Numbered from the stretch's first letter, positions 31,277 to 40,358 are shown. The stretch is 64,000 nucleotides of DNA from Edaphobacter sp. (GCF_028283685.1 NZ_JAPWKF010000004.1:248001-312000), one strand, 5' to 3'. Notes: generated by a model from the letters alone, not told the origin. Numbers and translations: made by a program.

Positions 31277-32026
31277 ATGGCGATTTTGATTAAAACTCCA
31301 GCCGAGATTGCAAAGATGAGGATCTCCGGTATCGCTCTCCGTCAGGTGCATGATGCGCTGGCTCCCCATGTCGTCGTTGGGGCCTCGACCATGGATCTGG
31401 AAGAGATTGCGGTGGCGAAGATCGCCGAACTCGGCGCTAAGGCGGCCTTTAAGGGCTATCACGGTTATCCGTCGGCACTGTGCACTTCGATCAATGAGGA
31501 AGTCGTCCACGGCATGCCGAACGCGAAGCGTGTCCTGAAGGATGGCGATGTTCTCTCGATCGACTGTGGCGTGATTATCGATGGTTTCTACTCGGATGCA
31601 GCCGTAACTTACGCCGTTGGAACGGCTTCCGCCCAGACGCAGAAGCTGCTGGATGTGACGAAGGCTTCTCTGGAAGCCGCGATCGAGCAGTGTCAGGTCG
31701 GCGGCCGTCTGTTCGACATATCGGCGACGGTACAGGAGATGTGCGAGGCAGCTGGCTTTGGCGTCGTCCGGGAGTTTGTCGGGCACGGCATCGGCCGCAG
31801 CATGCATGAAGATCCGCAGGTTCCGAACTTTGGGACGCGCGGGAAGGGCCAAAGACTGAAGGCTGGCATGGTTCTGGCGATCGAGCCGATGATCAATGCC
31901 GGTGGGCCCGAGGTCAAGGTCTTGAAGGACGGCTGGACGGCCGTGACGATCGATGGCAGCTACAGCGCTCACTTTGAGCACACCGTGGCCATCACCAAGG
32001 ATGGACCGCTGGTTCTGACAAGGTAA
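31277..32026 (+). CDS. map: Type I methionine aminopeptidase
   Basis: Removes the initiator methionine from nascent proteins. 249 residues, the short type I form. The full metal and catalytic set is visible: H79 (EEVVHGMP), D96 (LSIDCG), D107 (FYSDAAVTY), H170 (GHGIGR), H177, E203 (AIEPM) and E234 (HFEHTVAI). It lies 5 nt after adk in the classic secY-adk-map-infA order. Confidence 0.97.
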   Translation: MAILIKTPAEIAKMRISGIALRQVHDALAPHVVVGASTMDLEEIAVAKIAELGAKAAFKGYHGYPSALCTSINEEVVHGMPNAKRVLKDGDVLSIDCGVIIDGFYSDAAVTYAVGTASAQTQKLLDVTKASLEAAIEQCQVGGRLFDISATVQEMCEAAGFGVVREFVGHGIGRSMHEDPQVPNFGTRGKGQRLKAGMVLAIEPMINAGGPEVKVLKDGWTAVTIDGSYSAHFEHTVAITKDGPLVLTR

Positions 32027-32117
32027 AAATCCTTAAAAACGAAAATATCTTCGATTTTGAGGTACTATAAGAGATGCTGCGTGCGGCTTGCCGTGCGCTT
32101 GAGTACAAGGAGAGCGT

Positions 32118-32336
32118 TTGTCGAAGGAAGATGCAATTGAGGTAATGGCTACGGTCGTCGAGACCTTGCCCAACGCGATGTTCAAGGTCGAGCTTGAAAA
32201 CAAGCACCAGGCCCTGGCACACGTCTCTGGACGTATGCGTAAGAACTTCATTCGTATCCTCCCCGGCGACAGGGTTGCGATTGAGCTGAGCCCTTACGAT
32301 CTCAACCGTGGCCGCATTGTCTACCGCTACAAGTAG
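32118..32336 (+). CDS. infA: Translation initiation factor IF-1
   Basis: IF-1 is a single OB-fold protein that blocks the A site during initiation. 72 residues, exactly typical: [39 protein letters not shown] and [13 protein letters not shown]. The start codon is TTG, with AAGGAG six bases before; no ATG or GTG fits. TTG use here would keep the amount low relative to its ribosomal neighbours. Confidence 0.97.
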   Translation: MSKEDAIEVMATVVETLPNAMFKVELENKHQALAHVSGRMRKNFIRILPGDRVAIELSPYDLNRGRIVYRYK

Positions 32337-32466
32337 GCAAAAGGCAGATCCCAGCTATTAGCCTCGCGCTTTTAAGCTGAGAACAATCGGAAACAGTGAA
32401 TCCGCTCTTAGTGCGGCCTTTGCCTCGTGCCAGGGTTAGACGCTAGGGGCTGTTTGAGGAGAAGTA

Positions 32467-32580
32467 ATGAAGGTCCGTGCGTCAGTAAAGAAGATCTGCG
32501 ACAAGTGCAAGGTGATCCACCGCCGCGGCGTCGTTCGTGTTATCTGCGAGAACGCCAAGCACAAGCAGCGTCAGGGATAA
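32467..32580 (+). CDS. rpmJ: 50S ribosomal protein L36 (zinc-binding form)
   Basis: The smallest ribosomal protein, 37 residues: [20 protein letters not shown] followed by [17 protein letters not shown]. The C11, C14, C27 and H32 set forms the zinc knuckle. GAGGAGAAGTA precedes the ATG. The 130-nt spacer from infA shows only weak hairpins. Confidence 0.97.
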   Translation: MKVRASVKKICDKCKVIHRRGVVRVICENAKHKQRQG

Positions 32581-32587
32581 GTAACCG

Positions 32588-32605
32588 GAGACGGTCTTCC
32601 GTCTC
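32588..32605 (+). promoter_or_regulatory. Hairpin in the rpmJ-rpsM spacer
   Basis: Perfect 7-bp stem GAGACGG / CCGTCTC with loop TCTT, 7 nt after the rpmJ stop. No T-tract follows. It lies at the head of the alpha cluster (S13-S11-S4-RpoA-L17). Confidence 0.4.
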
Positions 32606-32731
32606 TGCTCCTACGGCCCCACAAGGCTAGTTCGCCGAATTCAAGGCGTGCGTTGAACCCTGTGGCATTAGCCGGCAACCATCAACCTGCTCCGTGGCGA
32701 AGCTTCCGGAGCCCAACGATAAGGACGCCTC

Positions 32732-33112
32732 ATGGCACGTATTGCTGGAGTCGACGTACCGAACAACAAGCAGGTACGCATCGGACTCACTTATATCTTT
32801 GGTATCGGCGACTCGCGCGCTGCGAAGATCCTGGCGAAGGCGGACATCGATCCCCTCGTCAAGATCGCAACGCTCGACGAGGATCAGCTGAACCGCATCC
32901 GTACCGTCATTGAACAGGAAGGCCAGATCGAGGGCGACCTCCGCAAGGAAATCTCGCTCAACATCAAGCGCCTCATTGAAATCCAGTCGTACCGTGGTCT
33001 GCGTCACCGCCGCTCGCTTCCAGTCCGTGGCCAGCGCACTCACACCAACGCTCGTACCCGAAAGGGCCCGCGTAAGGGCACCGTCGCTGGTAAGAAGAAA
33101 GTGACGAAGTAA
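32732..33112 (+). CDS. rpsM: 30S ribosomal protein S13
   Basis: S13 contacts S19, 16S rRNA and the P-site tRNA and forms bridges to the 50S subunit. 126 residues: [20 protein letters not shown], a helix-two-turn-helix, and the basic C-terminus [20 protein letters not shown]. It starts the alpha cluster and ends 3 nt before rpsK. Confidence 0.98.
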   Translation: MARIAGVDVPNNKQVRIGLTYIFGIGDSRAAKILAKADIDPLVKIATLDEDQLNRIRTVIEQEGQIEGDLRKEISLNIKRLIEIQSYRGLRHRRSLPVRGQRTHTNARTRKGPRKGTVAGKKKVTK

Positions 33113-33115
33113 GCC

Positions 33116-33535
33116 ATGGCCAAGACACAGCAGAAGACTTCCAGCAAGGCTGGCAAGAATAAGAAGTTCAAGAAGCGCGAGCGGAAAAACGTTCCGTACG
33201 GTCTGGTCTTTATCCAGGCTTCGTTCAACAACACCATCGTCACCATCACCGACCAGACGGGCAACACGCTCAGCTGGAAGAGCTCGGGTTCGCTCGGCTT
33301 CCGTGGTTCGCGTAAGGGAACCCCGTTTGCTGCTCAGCAGGCTGCAGTTGGCGCCGCCAACTCCGCCCGCGAGCATGGCCTGCGTTCTGTCGATGTGCGC
33401 GTCTCTGGCCCCGGTTCGGGCCGTGAGTCGGCCATCCGTGCGCTTGCTTCGGCCGGCATCGAGGTTCGCTCGATCCGCGACGTCACACCGATCCCGCACA
33501 ACGGCTGCCGTCCTCCCAAGCGCCGCCGCGTATAA
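33116..33535 (+). CDS. rpsK: 30S ribosomal protein S11
   Basis: S11 sits on the 30S platform near the mRNA exit. 139 residues, with a basic N-terminal tail. [34 protein letters not shown] and [18 protein letters not shown] are typical. It starts 3 nt after rpsM. Confidence 0.98.
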   Translation: MAKTQQKTSSKAGKNKKFKKRERKNVPYGLVFIQASFNNTIVTITDQTGNTLSWKSSGSLGFRGSRKGTPFAAQQAAVGAANSAREHGLRSVDVRVSGPGSGRESAIRALASAGIEVRSIRDVTPIPHNGCRPPKRRRV

Positions 33536-33543
33536 CTCATCTC

Positions 33544-33589
33544 TCTTGCGTCCGTTCTCAGCTGCTAACCATTGAGAACGGACGCAAGA
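33544..33589 (+). promoter_or_regulatory. Perfect 17-bp hairpin between rpsK and rpsD
   Basis: Arms 33544-33560 and 33573-33589 are perfectly complementary over 17 bp, with the 12-nt loop GCTGCTAACCAT, 8 nt after the rpsK stop. AAAAACACAATT follows, so there is no U-tract. It is the longest perfect stem in the superoperon. S4, encoded downstream, is the alpha-operon repressor in enterobacteria, but no pseudoknot like that one can be claimed here. Confidence 0.6.
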
Positions 33590-33670
33590 AAAACACAATT
33601 CAACAGGATCGTGATGAAGCGCAGCCAGCGCGTAAAACGATCGACATCCGCAGTCAGGAGATAGAAAGTC

Positions 33671-34303
33671 ATGGCACGTTATACAGGACCCGTTTGCCGT
33701 CTTTGCCGTCGCGACGGCACCAAGCTCTTCCTCAAGGGAGCCAAGTGCTTTACCGAGAAGTGCCCCGTTGAGAAGCGCAACTTCCCCCCTGGCCAGCACG
33801 GTCAGTCCAAGAAGCAGAAGAAGGTCGTAGGCTACGGTCTTCAGCTGCGTGAGAAGCAGAAGGCGAAGCGCATCTACTTCACCCTCGAAGGTCAGTTCCG
33901 CGCTTACTATGAGAAGGCTTCGAACAAGACCGGCGTCACAGGCGAACTGCTCCTGCAGCAGCTCGAGACCCGTCTCGACAACGTCGCCTACCGCCTCGGC
34001 TTTGCGCAGAGCCGCCGTCAGGCCCGTCAGCTGGTTCGTCACGGACACCTTCAGGTCAACGGCCGCAAGGTCAACATCCCGTCCTTCCAGTGCAAGGTTG
34101 GAGACGAGATTGCAATCCGTGAGGCTTCCAAGCAGATCGTTCTGCTGGAAGAGGCGAAGAACTTCGCCAGCGGACAGCATTCCGTTACCTGGATCGACAT
34201 CAACCGCGACAATCTGTCGGGCAAGATTCTCTCGCTGCCCAAGCGCGAAGAGATCCATCTCCCGGTCAACGAGCAGCTGATCGTCGAACTTTACAGCAAG
34301 TAA
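33671..34303 (+). CDS. rpsD: 30S ribosomal protein S4 (zinc-binding form)
   Basis: S4 nucleates 30S assembly and in some bacteria represses the alpha operon. 210 residues. The N-terminus has C9, C12, C26 and C31 (PVCRLCRR, AKCFTEKCP), the zinc-type S4. The S4 RNA-binding domain shows LDNVAYRLGFAQSRRQARQL followed by VRHGHLQVNGRKVNIPS. AGGAGATAGAAAGTC precedes the ATG. Confidence 0.98.
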   Translation: MARYTGPVCRLCRRDGTKLFLKGAKCFTEKCPVEKRNFPPGQHGQSKKQKKVVGYGLQLREKQKAKRIYFTLEGQFRAYYEKASNKTGVTGELLLQQLETRLDNVAYRLGFAQSRRQARQLVRHGHLQVNGRKVNIPSFQCKVGDEIAIREASKQIVLLEEAKNFASGQHSVTWIDINRDNLSGKILSLPKREEIHLPVNEQLIVELYSK

Positions 34304-34313
34304 TCGAACTTCG

Positions 34314-34347
34314 CTGCCGGCTTGGACTTCACCGTCCAGGCCGGCAG
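34314..34347 (+). promoter_or_regulatory. Hairpin in the rpsD-rpoA spacer
   Basis: A 14-bp stem (arms 34314-34327 and 34334-34347) with one G-U pair and loop TTCACC, 10 nt after rpsD. TACAAAG follows, with no T-tract. Confidence 0.5.
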
Positions 34348-34450
34348 TACAAAGTCGCCCAGCATCTGGCGCCTTACAACCTAAACGGCAGCAGAACCAC
34401 CCGCCGGACCGCAGAGTGCTTCGCGGCTAGGACGGATAAAGGAGAAACAC

Positions 34451-35545
34451 ATGCTTTGGAGAGGATTCCAAAAGCCCAAGCGTCTCGCAGTCGACAGTGA
34501 AACCCTCACCGAGAAGTACGGCAAGTTCAGCGCACAGCCCTTTGAGCGCGGCTTCGGTACCACCATCGGCAACGCCCTTCGTCGTACCCTGCTCTCGTCC
34601 ATCGAGGGCGCGGCCGTGACCGCGGTTCGCATCGAGGGTGTTCTGCACGAGTTTCAGTCGATCGCTGGAGTTGTTGAAGACGCAACCGACATCATTCTTA
34701 ACCTCAAGCAGATCCCGTTCAAGCTGAACGGAGACGGCCCCAAGGCCCTCTACCTGCGCGCTGACTCGGCTGGCGTTGTAACTTCGGGTTCGATCGAAGC
34801 CGACGGCGACGTCGAGATCCTCGATAAGGACGTGTACATCTGCACCGTCTCCGAGGGTGGCAAGATCGACATGGAGATGCGCTTGAAGCGCGGCCGTGGC
34901 TACATCTCTGCCGACAAGAACTTCGACGCCGACCTCGGTCTGGGCTTTATCCCGGTCGACAGTGTCCACTCGCCTGTCCGCAAGGTGAACTACCTGGTTG
35001 AGGCTGCACGTCTCGGTCAGATCACCGACTACGACAAGCTCACGCTTGAGATCTGGACCAATGGCACGGTGCTTCCCGCCGATGCACTGGGGCTTTCGGC
35101 CAAGCTGCTCAAGGACCACATGTCCATCTTCATCAACTTCGAAGAGGAGATGGAGGCCGGGCACGATGCTCTGCACGACGGTCCCGCGGTTCGCAACGAG
35201 AACCTGAACCGTTCGGTCGAAGAACTGGAGCTTTCGGTTCGCAGCTACAACTGCCTCAAGAATGCCAACATCGCGACCATCGGTGAGCTGATCCAGAAGA
35301 CCGAGGCCGAGATGCTGAAGACCAAGAACTTCGGTCGTAAGAGCCTGAACGAGATCAAGGAGATCCTTGCTCAGATGGGTCTTTCGCTCGGCATGAAGAT
35401 CGACGAGAACGGCAACCCGCAGCCCGGTCCCACTTCGGTTCTGCCAGCCGCCACGCTCGCCGCAAGCTTCGGTCACTTCGACGACGATGATGACGAGGAT
35501 GAGGACGACGACCTCGCTCTTCCCGCCGACACCGACAGCTTCTAA
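34451..35545 (+). CDS. rpoA: DNA-directed RNA polymerase subunit alpha, with acidic C-terminal tail
   Basis: Alpha dimerises to start RNA polymerase assembly and its C-terminal domain binds UP elements and activators. N-terminal domain: [20 protein letters not shown] and a conserved [15 protein letters not shown] region. C-terminal domain: [20 protein letters not shown] and [14 protein letters not shown]. At 364 residues it is about 35 longer than Escherichia coli alpha; the excess is a tail whose core is ten or more consecutive Asp/Glu residues, followed by [10 protein letters not shown]. Confidence 0.98.
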   Translation: MLWRGFQKPKRLAVDSETLTEKYGKFSAQPFERGFGTTIGNALRRTLLSSIEGAAVTAVRIEGVLHEFQSIAGVVEDATDIILNLKQIPFKLNGDGPKALYLRADSAGVVTSGSIEADGDVEILDKDVYICTVSEGGKIDMEMRLKRGRGYISADKNFDADLGLGFIPVDSVHSPVRKVNYLVEAARLGQITDYDKLTLEIWTNGTVLPADALGLSAKLLKDHMSIFINFEEEMEAGHDALHDGPAVRNENLNRSVEELELSVRSYNCLKNANIATIGELIQKTEAEMLKTKNFGRKSLNEIKEILAQMGLSLGMKIDENGNPQPGPTSVLPAATLAASFGHFDDDDDEDEDDDLALPADTDSF

Positions 35546-35560
35546 CCGATAATTTTTGCG

Positions 35561-35588
35561 GGAGCAGGATGCGAATACATCCTGCTCC
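35561..35588 (+). promoter_or_regulatory. Hairpin in the rpoA-rplQ spacer
   Basis: Perfect 11-bp stem GGAGCAGGATG / CATCCTGCTCC with loop CGAATA. ACGCATAAAA follows, with no T-tract. Confidence 0.5.
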
Positions 35589-35655
35589 ACGCATAAAACA
35601 GCACCACCTAAATATCCGGTAGGGACACAGCTCCACACCGAAGGAGATCAAAACC

Positions 35656-36132
35656 ATGCGCCATCGCAATGCAGGATTCAAACTAGGACGTAACACCAGC
35701 CACCGCCGCGCAACTCTGCGTAACCTCGTCACCTCCATCGTGCTGATGGATCGCATCGAGACAACGATCACCAAGGCCAAGGCCTCCAAGCCTCTGGTCG
35801 AGCGGATGATCACCCTCGGCAAGCGCGGTGACGTCCATGCCCGCCGCCAGGCTGCGGCTTATCTGATGACCCCCGAGTCGGTGGACCGTCTCTTCTCCGT
35901 CGTCGCCCCCCGTTACAGCTCGCGCAACGGCGGTTACACCCGCGTGACCCGCACCGGCGCCCGTAAGGGCGATGCCGCTGAGATGGCCTTCATTGAGCTG
36001 CTCGGCGCCGAGCAGGAGCTGAACGAGAAGGCGCAGAAGCGCGCTGAGGTTCGCACGAAGAAGCGCGAAGAGCTCCAGAAGCAGCTTGAGGAGCAGAATG
36101 CCCAGGGTGGCGAAGAAGGCCAGGAGTCGTAA
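35656..36132 (+). CDS. rplQ: 50S ribosomal protein L17, with charged C-terminal tail
   Basis: L17 lies near the tunnel exit. MRHRNAGFKLGRNTSHRRAT, RIETTITKAKASKPLVERMI and GGYTRVTRTGARKGDAAEMA are typical. The 158 residues exceed the usual 115-130: the last 35 or so form a Lys/Glu-rich probable helix ending in GGEEGQES. It is the last gene of the superoperon. CGAAGGAGATC precedes the ATG. Confidence 0.97.
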   Translation: MRHRNAGFKLGRNTSHRRATLRNLVTSIVLMDRIETTITKAKASKPLVERMITLGKRGDVHARRQAAAYLMTPESVDRLFSVVAPRYSSRNGGYTRVTRTGARKGDAAEMAFIELLGAEQELNEKAQKRAEVRTKKREELQKQLEEQNAQGGEEGQES

Positions 36133-36153
36133 GACCTCCTGAATCACAATCGA

Positions 36154-36184
36154 AAAGGCGCACCTTCAGGGTGCGCCTTTCTCT
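36154..36184 (+). terminator. Terminator of the ribosomal superoperon
   Basis: An 11-bp stem AAAGGCGCACC / GGTGCGCCTTT (arms 36154-36164 and 36170-36180), then a pyrimidine run CTCTT. It lies 22 nt after the rplQ stop. It is the only good U-type terminator found in the whole superoperon. Confidence 0.8.
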
Positions 36185-36247
36185 TGCGTGATACGTTATT
36201 TCGCCACCAAAGGGTCTTCTCAAGGCGGCAAGTGTAAAGTAAAAGAC

Positions 36248-36538
36248 GTGGCTGATACGAAATCCATTGCACTCTCCGAGAAGCAGTTCCAGATGATCTC
36301 CCGGGCCCTGGCTGATCCGCGCCGTTACGAGATCCTCCAGAAGCTGGGAAGCAAAGGGACCTGCGCCTGCGGTGATATCCGGGAGTGCATCCCAGTGACT
36401 GCGGCGACGCTCTCCCACCACATGAAGGAGCTGGAAAACGCCGGTCTCGTCGAGCCCGAACGCGACGGCAAGTTCGTTAACTACACCCTGCGACGCGAGG
36501 TTCTGAGCGCCTACCTGGAGAAGCTGGGCAGCATCTGA
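36248..36538 (+). CDS. ArsR/SmtB-family transcriptional regulator
   Basis: A 96-residue winged-helix repressor. ALADPRRYEILQKLG begins the DNA-binding domain, ATLSHHMKELENAGLV is the recognition helix, and FVNYTLRREVLSAYL is the wing and last helix. C47/C49-type cysteines appear in TCACGDIRECIP where ArsR proteins carry a metal or redox site, so a thiol-based signal is possible but unproven. The chosen start is GTG 36248; the frame is open 20 codons further. The target is unknown and no metal-resistance gene is adjacent. Confidence 0.85.
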   Translation: MADTKSIALSEKQFQMISRALADPRRYEILQKLGSKGTCACGDIRECIPVTAATLSHHMKELENAGLVEPERDGKFVNYTLRREVLSAYLEKLGSI

Positions 36539-36631
36539 TTCGTTGTCGGATGAGCCCCCTGTTCCTGTGGCGTCTGTGAATCTCTCGCGCTATGCTCATG
36601 AAGAGAAAGATTGGTAAGAGGTTCTTCCGGC

Positions 36632-37027
36632 ATGGCGACGAAGCGTAAGAGCAAAGGGGCCTACATGATCTCGGCGGTTGCCGAGATGTACGAGATCCAC
36701 CCGCAGACGCTTCGTCTCTATGAACGTGAGGGTCTTCTCAGGCCATCGCGCAGCGAAGGTAACACCCGTCTTTATACCGACGAAGACCTTGAGCGTCTGG
36801 AGTTCATCCTGAATCTTGCACGGGACCTTGGGGTGAACATCGCCGGGATCGCTATCATCCTTCAGATGCGCGAGCGCATGGAAGAGATGAATCGCCAGAT
36901 GCAGGGCTTCGTCGATTACGTTCGCACGGAGATGTTGACCCACATCCAGCAGCAGGCTCCGACCCCAGGCCTGGTTCCCATGCGCCGTACCGTGGTTCCC
37001 CCGGCTACTCCGATCAAGAAACGATAG
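36632..37027 (+). CDS. MerR-family regulator, HspR-like
   Basis: A 131-residue regulator. The N-terminal MerR helix-turn-helix is YMISAVAEMYEIHPQTLRLY then EREGLLRPSRSEGNTRLYTD, the sequence style of HspR, the heat-shock repressor that binds HAIR elements in Streptomyces and Helicobacter. A short coiled-coil follows (ILQMRERMEEMNRQMQGF). Its usual partners dnaK/dnaJ are not in the window, so the HspR role is inferred from sequence only. The start at 36632 has AAGAGG upstream. Confidence 0.82.
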   Translation: MATKRKSKGAYMISAVAEMYEIHPQTLRLYEREGLLRPSRSEGNTRLYTDEDLERLEFILNLARDLGVNIAGIAIILQMRERMEEMNRQMQGFVDYVRTEMLTHIQQQAPTPGLVPMRRTVVPPATPIKKR

Positions 37028-37088
37028 CCGGTCGAGATCTTCTGACGGACTCCCCAGTGCGATAAACTTACAGTTTGTGGGCGTTGAG

Positions 37089-38297
37089 ATGAATCTATTG
37101 CTGCACATCCTGTTCTGGATCGCCGTTCTTGGCACCGTTACGTCTTCCATTTATTGCCTGATGGTGATTGCAGCTGCGATTCGTTTCGGCGTCCGCCGCC
37201 GCCGCGAAGAGCGCGCCGCGATGACGTCGACGTTTCTGCCCCCGGTCAGCGTCCTCAAGCCGCTGCACGGCACAGAGGACGGCATGGAGCAGAATCTCGA
37301 GACGTTCTTTCAGCAGAATTATCCGGAGTTCGAGTTGCTGTTCTGTGCCCGGCACGACAATGATGCCGGCCTGCAACTCGCACGCAAGGTCGCCGAGCGT
37401 TATCCGCATGTCGATGCGAAGTTTGTTACCTGTGGAGAGCCGACACCACAGTTTCACAACGCCAAGGTCTTTTCCCTGGCGAAGCTCAACTCTGTCGCAC
37501 GTCACGACCTTTTCATCACCAGCGATGGCGACGCTCGGGTCACGCCGGACTATCTCCGCAAGATGGTGCAGAACCTGCGCGATCCGCACGTCGGACTGGC
37601 CTCAAGCATCTACCTGGGGACGGTGCACAAGGGAATGGCCGCAGGCCTGTCCTCGCATCTGGATGCCGTGGGGAAGAGCGTGGAGATGAGCTCCGGCGTC
37701 ATCGTCGCCGATATGCTCGAAGGCACCAAGTTTGCCCTGGGAGTGACGATGGCGGTGCGCCGCCAGTCCTTCGCAGAGGTGGGCGGGTTTGAAGAGTTGG
37801 GTCAGTTCTATGCAGACGACTTCGTGCTGGGAAACCGCCTCGCCGAAAAGGGGACAGGAGTTCTGCTCGCGTCCCATGTAATCCGCCTTCTCGTAGAAGA
37901 CACTCCGTTCGGTATTTCTTTCCGCAATCAGCTGCGCTGGATGCAGAGTACGCGCCGATCCCGCCCGTGGGGCCATCTCGGAACCGGCCTGACCTTCGCC
38001 CTGCCGTTCGGCCTGCTTGGATTGCTCTGGGGCGTGTTGAGCGGCCACGTTCTTCTTGGAATGCTCTGGCTGGTTGGCATGATTGCCAATCGCTGGCTCC
38101 AGGCCGGAGCCGTGCTTAGCGTGATGGGAGACTCCGGCTGGGCCTACAACACGCTGATCTACCCCCTGCGAGACCTGCTGGGCAGCATTCTCTGGCTTGG
38201 AAGCTATGGTGGCGACAGCTTCTACTATCGTGGCCGTACCTACCGTATGCGAAATGGCGGCCGTGTCGAAGACTCCCATACGGGCGCGGCTCACTAA
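37089..38297 (+). CDS. hpnI: Membrane glycosyltransferase, ceramide glucosyltransferase/HpnI-like
   Basis: A 402-residue GT2 (GT21-type) enzyme. It has an N-terminal membrane helix (residues 5-28), then the catalytic domain: VSVLKPLHGTEDGMEQNLET, SDGDARVTPDYL (DxD-like), ADDFVLGNRLAEKG and QLRWMQSTRR (the QXXRW motif of processive or lipid glycosyltransferases). Hydrophobic helices follow from about residue 300. HpnI adds N-acetylglucosamine to bacteriohopanetetrol; ceramide glucosyltransferase is the alternative. I favour HpnI because hopanoids are common in Acidobacteriota. No other hpn gene is visible. Confidence 0.75.
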   Translation: MNLLLHILFWIAVLGTVTSSIYCLMVIAAAIRFGVRRRREERAAMTSTFLPPVSVLKPLHGTEDGMEQNLETFFQQNYPEFELLFCARHDNDAGLQLARKVAERYPHVDAKFVTCGEPTPQFHNAKVFSLAKLNSVARHDLFITSDGDARVTPDYLRKMVQNLRDPHVGLASSIYLGTVHKGMAAGLSSHLDAVGKSVEMSSGVIVADMLEGTKFALGVTMAVRRQSFAEVGGFEELGQFYADDFVLGNRLAEKGTGVLLASHVIRLLVEDTPFGISFRNQLRWMQSTRRSRPWGHLGTGLTFALPFGLLGLLWGVLSGHVLLGMLWLVGMIANRWLQAGAVLSVMGDSGWAYNTLIYPLRDLLGSILWLGSYGGDSFYYRGRTYRMRNGGRVEDSHTGAAH

Positions 38298-38313
38298 GCA
38301 GCACAAGCCGGCT

Positions 38314-40263
38314 TCAGCGGTTAGCGAGAACAGTCTTTCCACCAGCGGCGGCGATAACGTGTGCCCCTCCAAAAGAGGAAAGATCCTGCATCCGCTTCTT
38401 CGGCGCATAGGTTAGTAGAAAGACACGCGAGGCCCCCGCCCAAAGCTTGCGAAGAGAGTCTTCACTCTCAAAGATCTGCGGAGCGTCCGGCCACAGTCCG
38501 CCGTACCAGAGGCCATTGACGTTGCCATTGATGAGGTGGACCTGATGCTTTGTATAGAAGATCAGAGAGGATCCGGAGGTCAATTCACCGTCGAGGATGA
38601 TGGAGTCATTGGCCGTGAGTCCGGTGTTATTGATCGCCTCTGCAAGCTCCTTTGATCCGAGGATCGGATAAAAACGGGCAAGGCCTTCATGAGCCGCCAG
38701 CAAGGTAACGATCATCGCTCCGGCAAGAGTCATGTTTGCAGCGAACTTGCGCCTATTGCGGCGCAGCAGATAGCTTCCAGGCCCCATGGCTAACATGCTG
38801 ATCGAGACGACTGCCAGCGGGCCCCGGAAAAGCCCCATCGCATCGCCTGTGAGATCGAAGATATGTCCGAGCGACAGATTGTAGAACTCAGGATTGGCGG
38901 CCAGCAGCGAAGCGATATCGGCTCCCGGCGAGGGATGTGGCGCCACCACGGCAAAGTATCCGGAGATCAGCGAGATCACCGTCGTGAAGGGGACAAGAAA
39001 GTAGAGCGACCAGCGTTGTGCGCTTTGACTCGCCGCATTCGCCGCTCCTTGCACAGGCACATCGGCGCGGCATAACAGGCCCGCAGCCATCAAGGCCAGA
39101 GCTGGAAGTGCCGGGAGATTGTAGTACTCCTGCCTGCTCGACAGCGTAAAGAAGAAGAGAACCGTTCCGGCCCATACGATAAGCGAGAGAGCTGCCTCAC
39201 GGCGCCGTTCGTCTGCAGTCACGCGTTGGCGAAGATCGCGAAGAGAATCGCTGAGAGCAGGGAACAGGAACGCGGTCCACGGCATTACCCACAGAGCGCT
39301 CAGCAGCCAGAACAGAGGAATTGGAACCTGCCCGTAGTCATGCGGGATGCGCTTTCCCAGAAAACGGGCGATGTGCTCGTTGTAGAGATAAAACCAGGCC
39401 CAACCTCCGCGTGCCGGGAGGCCTAATCCTGTGGGAAGGGCGATTGCTGGAGTGCGAAGCGCGGCGAGGATATGCCACGGCGCCGCGATAAGTAAGAAGG
39501 CAGCCATGCTGGCCAGCAAATGGAGGCGCAGAAGAAGGCGAAGCCGACGTGTGATCAGGAGATAGAAGAACACGAAGCCGATTGGAAAGACCAGGCCGAT
39601 CAATCCCTTGGTCAATACATTCAGCGCCATGACGGCAGCGAATGCCAGCGATGGTGCAAGTGCGGAGCGCCCCTCACGAATACGATCGAGCGCGATCAGG
39701 AAGAGGTGAACCGCAAGCGTCATCCATAGCGCAAGCAGGATGTCGGGGATGTAGAACCTCGTATAGAGATAGGGCCCAATGCTGGTCGCCATCGCCAGCG
39801 CCGCATAGAAGCCTCCACGGTCGGGCGCATGCGCAGGAGAGACTGAAGCGAAGAGCCGTATGCCCAGCGCATACACCGCGAGCAGAAGAGCCAGTACGCC
39901 AAGAGCAAGCGGAAGGCGTGCAGCCCAGTCATGCACCCCGAAGACATGCATGGAAGCTGCAGCCATCCAATACATCAGCGGAGGCTTATCGAAGAAGCGT
40001 ACGCCATTGATATAAGGTGTCACGTAATCGTGACGCAGCATCATCTCGCGGGCAATCTCGATGTAGATCGAATCCACGTCATCGAGTAATCCAGGACGGA
40101 ACAGGCCTCCCACCTGCAGTACCAGCCAGGCGGCGAAGATCATGGCAAGCGACCGCACACGCCAAAGCTGTGCTGAGGGTGTGGCCGTCGCGGCAACAGA
40201 TGGACGCAGAGCCTGATCCGCTCTGGTCGTGGTGGAGGTTTCGGGCTGGGAGGACTGCTTCAC
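38314..40263 (-). CDS. ArnT/PMT-like lipid-linked sugar glycosyltransferase (first of a tandem pair)
   Basis: A 649-residue GT-C fold enzyme with about 12 membrane helices and a C-terminal periplasmic domain. The catalytic loop after helix 1 shows LLDDVDSIYIEIAREMM and NGVRFFDKPPLMYWMAA, the ArnT/GT83 pattern (acidic pair plus the FDKPP loop). Members move sugars from polyprenyl phosphate onto lipid A or other acceptors. Donor and acceptor are unknown here. It converges with hpnI across 16 nt and follows its paralogue (40359-42239) by 95 nt. Confidence 0.82.
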   Translation of the reverse strand: MKQSSQPETSTTTRADQALRPSVAATATPSAQLWRVRSLAMIFAAWLVLQVGGLFRPGLLDDVDSIYIEIAREMMLRHDYVTPYINGVRFFDKPPLMYWMAAASMHVFGVHDWAARLPLALGVLALLLAVYALGIRLFASVSPAHAPDRGGFYAALAMATSIGPYLYTRFYIPDILLALWMTLAVHLFLIALDRIREGRSALAPSLAFAAVMALNVLTKGLIGLVFPIGFVFFYLLITRRLRLLLRLHLLASMAAFLLIAAPWHILAALRTPAIALPTGLGLPARGGWAWFYLYNEHIARFLGKRIPHDYGQVPIPLFWLLSALWVMPWTAFLFPALSDSLRDLRQRVTADERRREAALSLIVWAGTVLFFFTLSSRQEYYNLPALPALALMAAGLLCRADVPVQGAANAASQSAQRWSLYFLVPFTTVISLISGYFAVVAPHPSPGADIASLLAANPEFYNLSLGHIFDLTGDAMGLFRGPLAVVSISMLAMGPGSYLLRRNRRKFAANMTLAGAMIVTLLAAHEGLARFYPILGSKELAEAINNTGLTANDSIILDGELTSGSSLIFYTKHQVHLINGNVNGLWYGGLWPDAPQIFESEDSLRKLWAGASRVFLLTYAPKKRMQDLSSFGGAHVIAAAGGKTVLANR

Positions 40264-40358
40264 AATGCCTTATTCACGAAAGACAGCAGAGTATGTGTGG
40301 ATAAAAACCGTTAATCGCCCCGCGAGCAGGATCGCGGCATTCTATGACGAGCATGCGC

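Noticed and set aside
32627..34258. A 543-codon minus-strand frame opposite rpsM, rpsK and rpsD
   Set aside because: It crosses three real ribosomal genes and their spacers; composition fits a shadow frame.
36248..37027. ArsR and MerR genes as a heavy-metal resistance island
   Set aside because: No efflux pump, reductase or arsenate gene is adjacent, and the MerR protein looks like HspR rather than a metal sensor.
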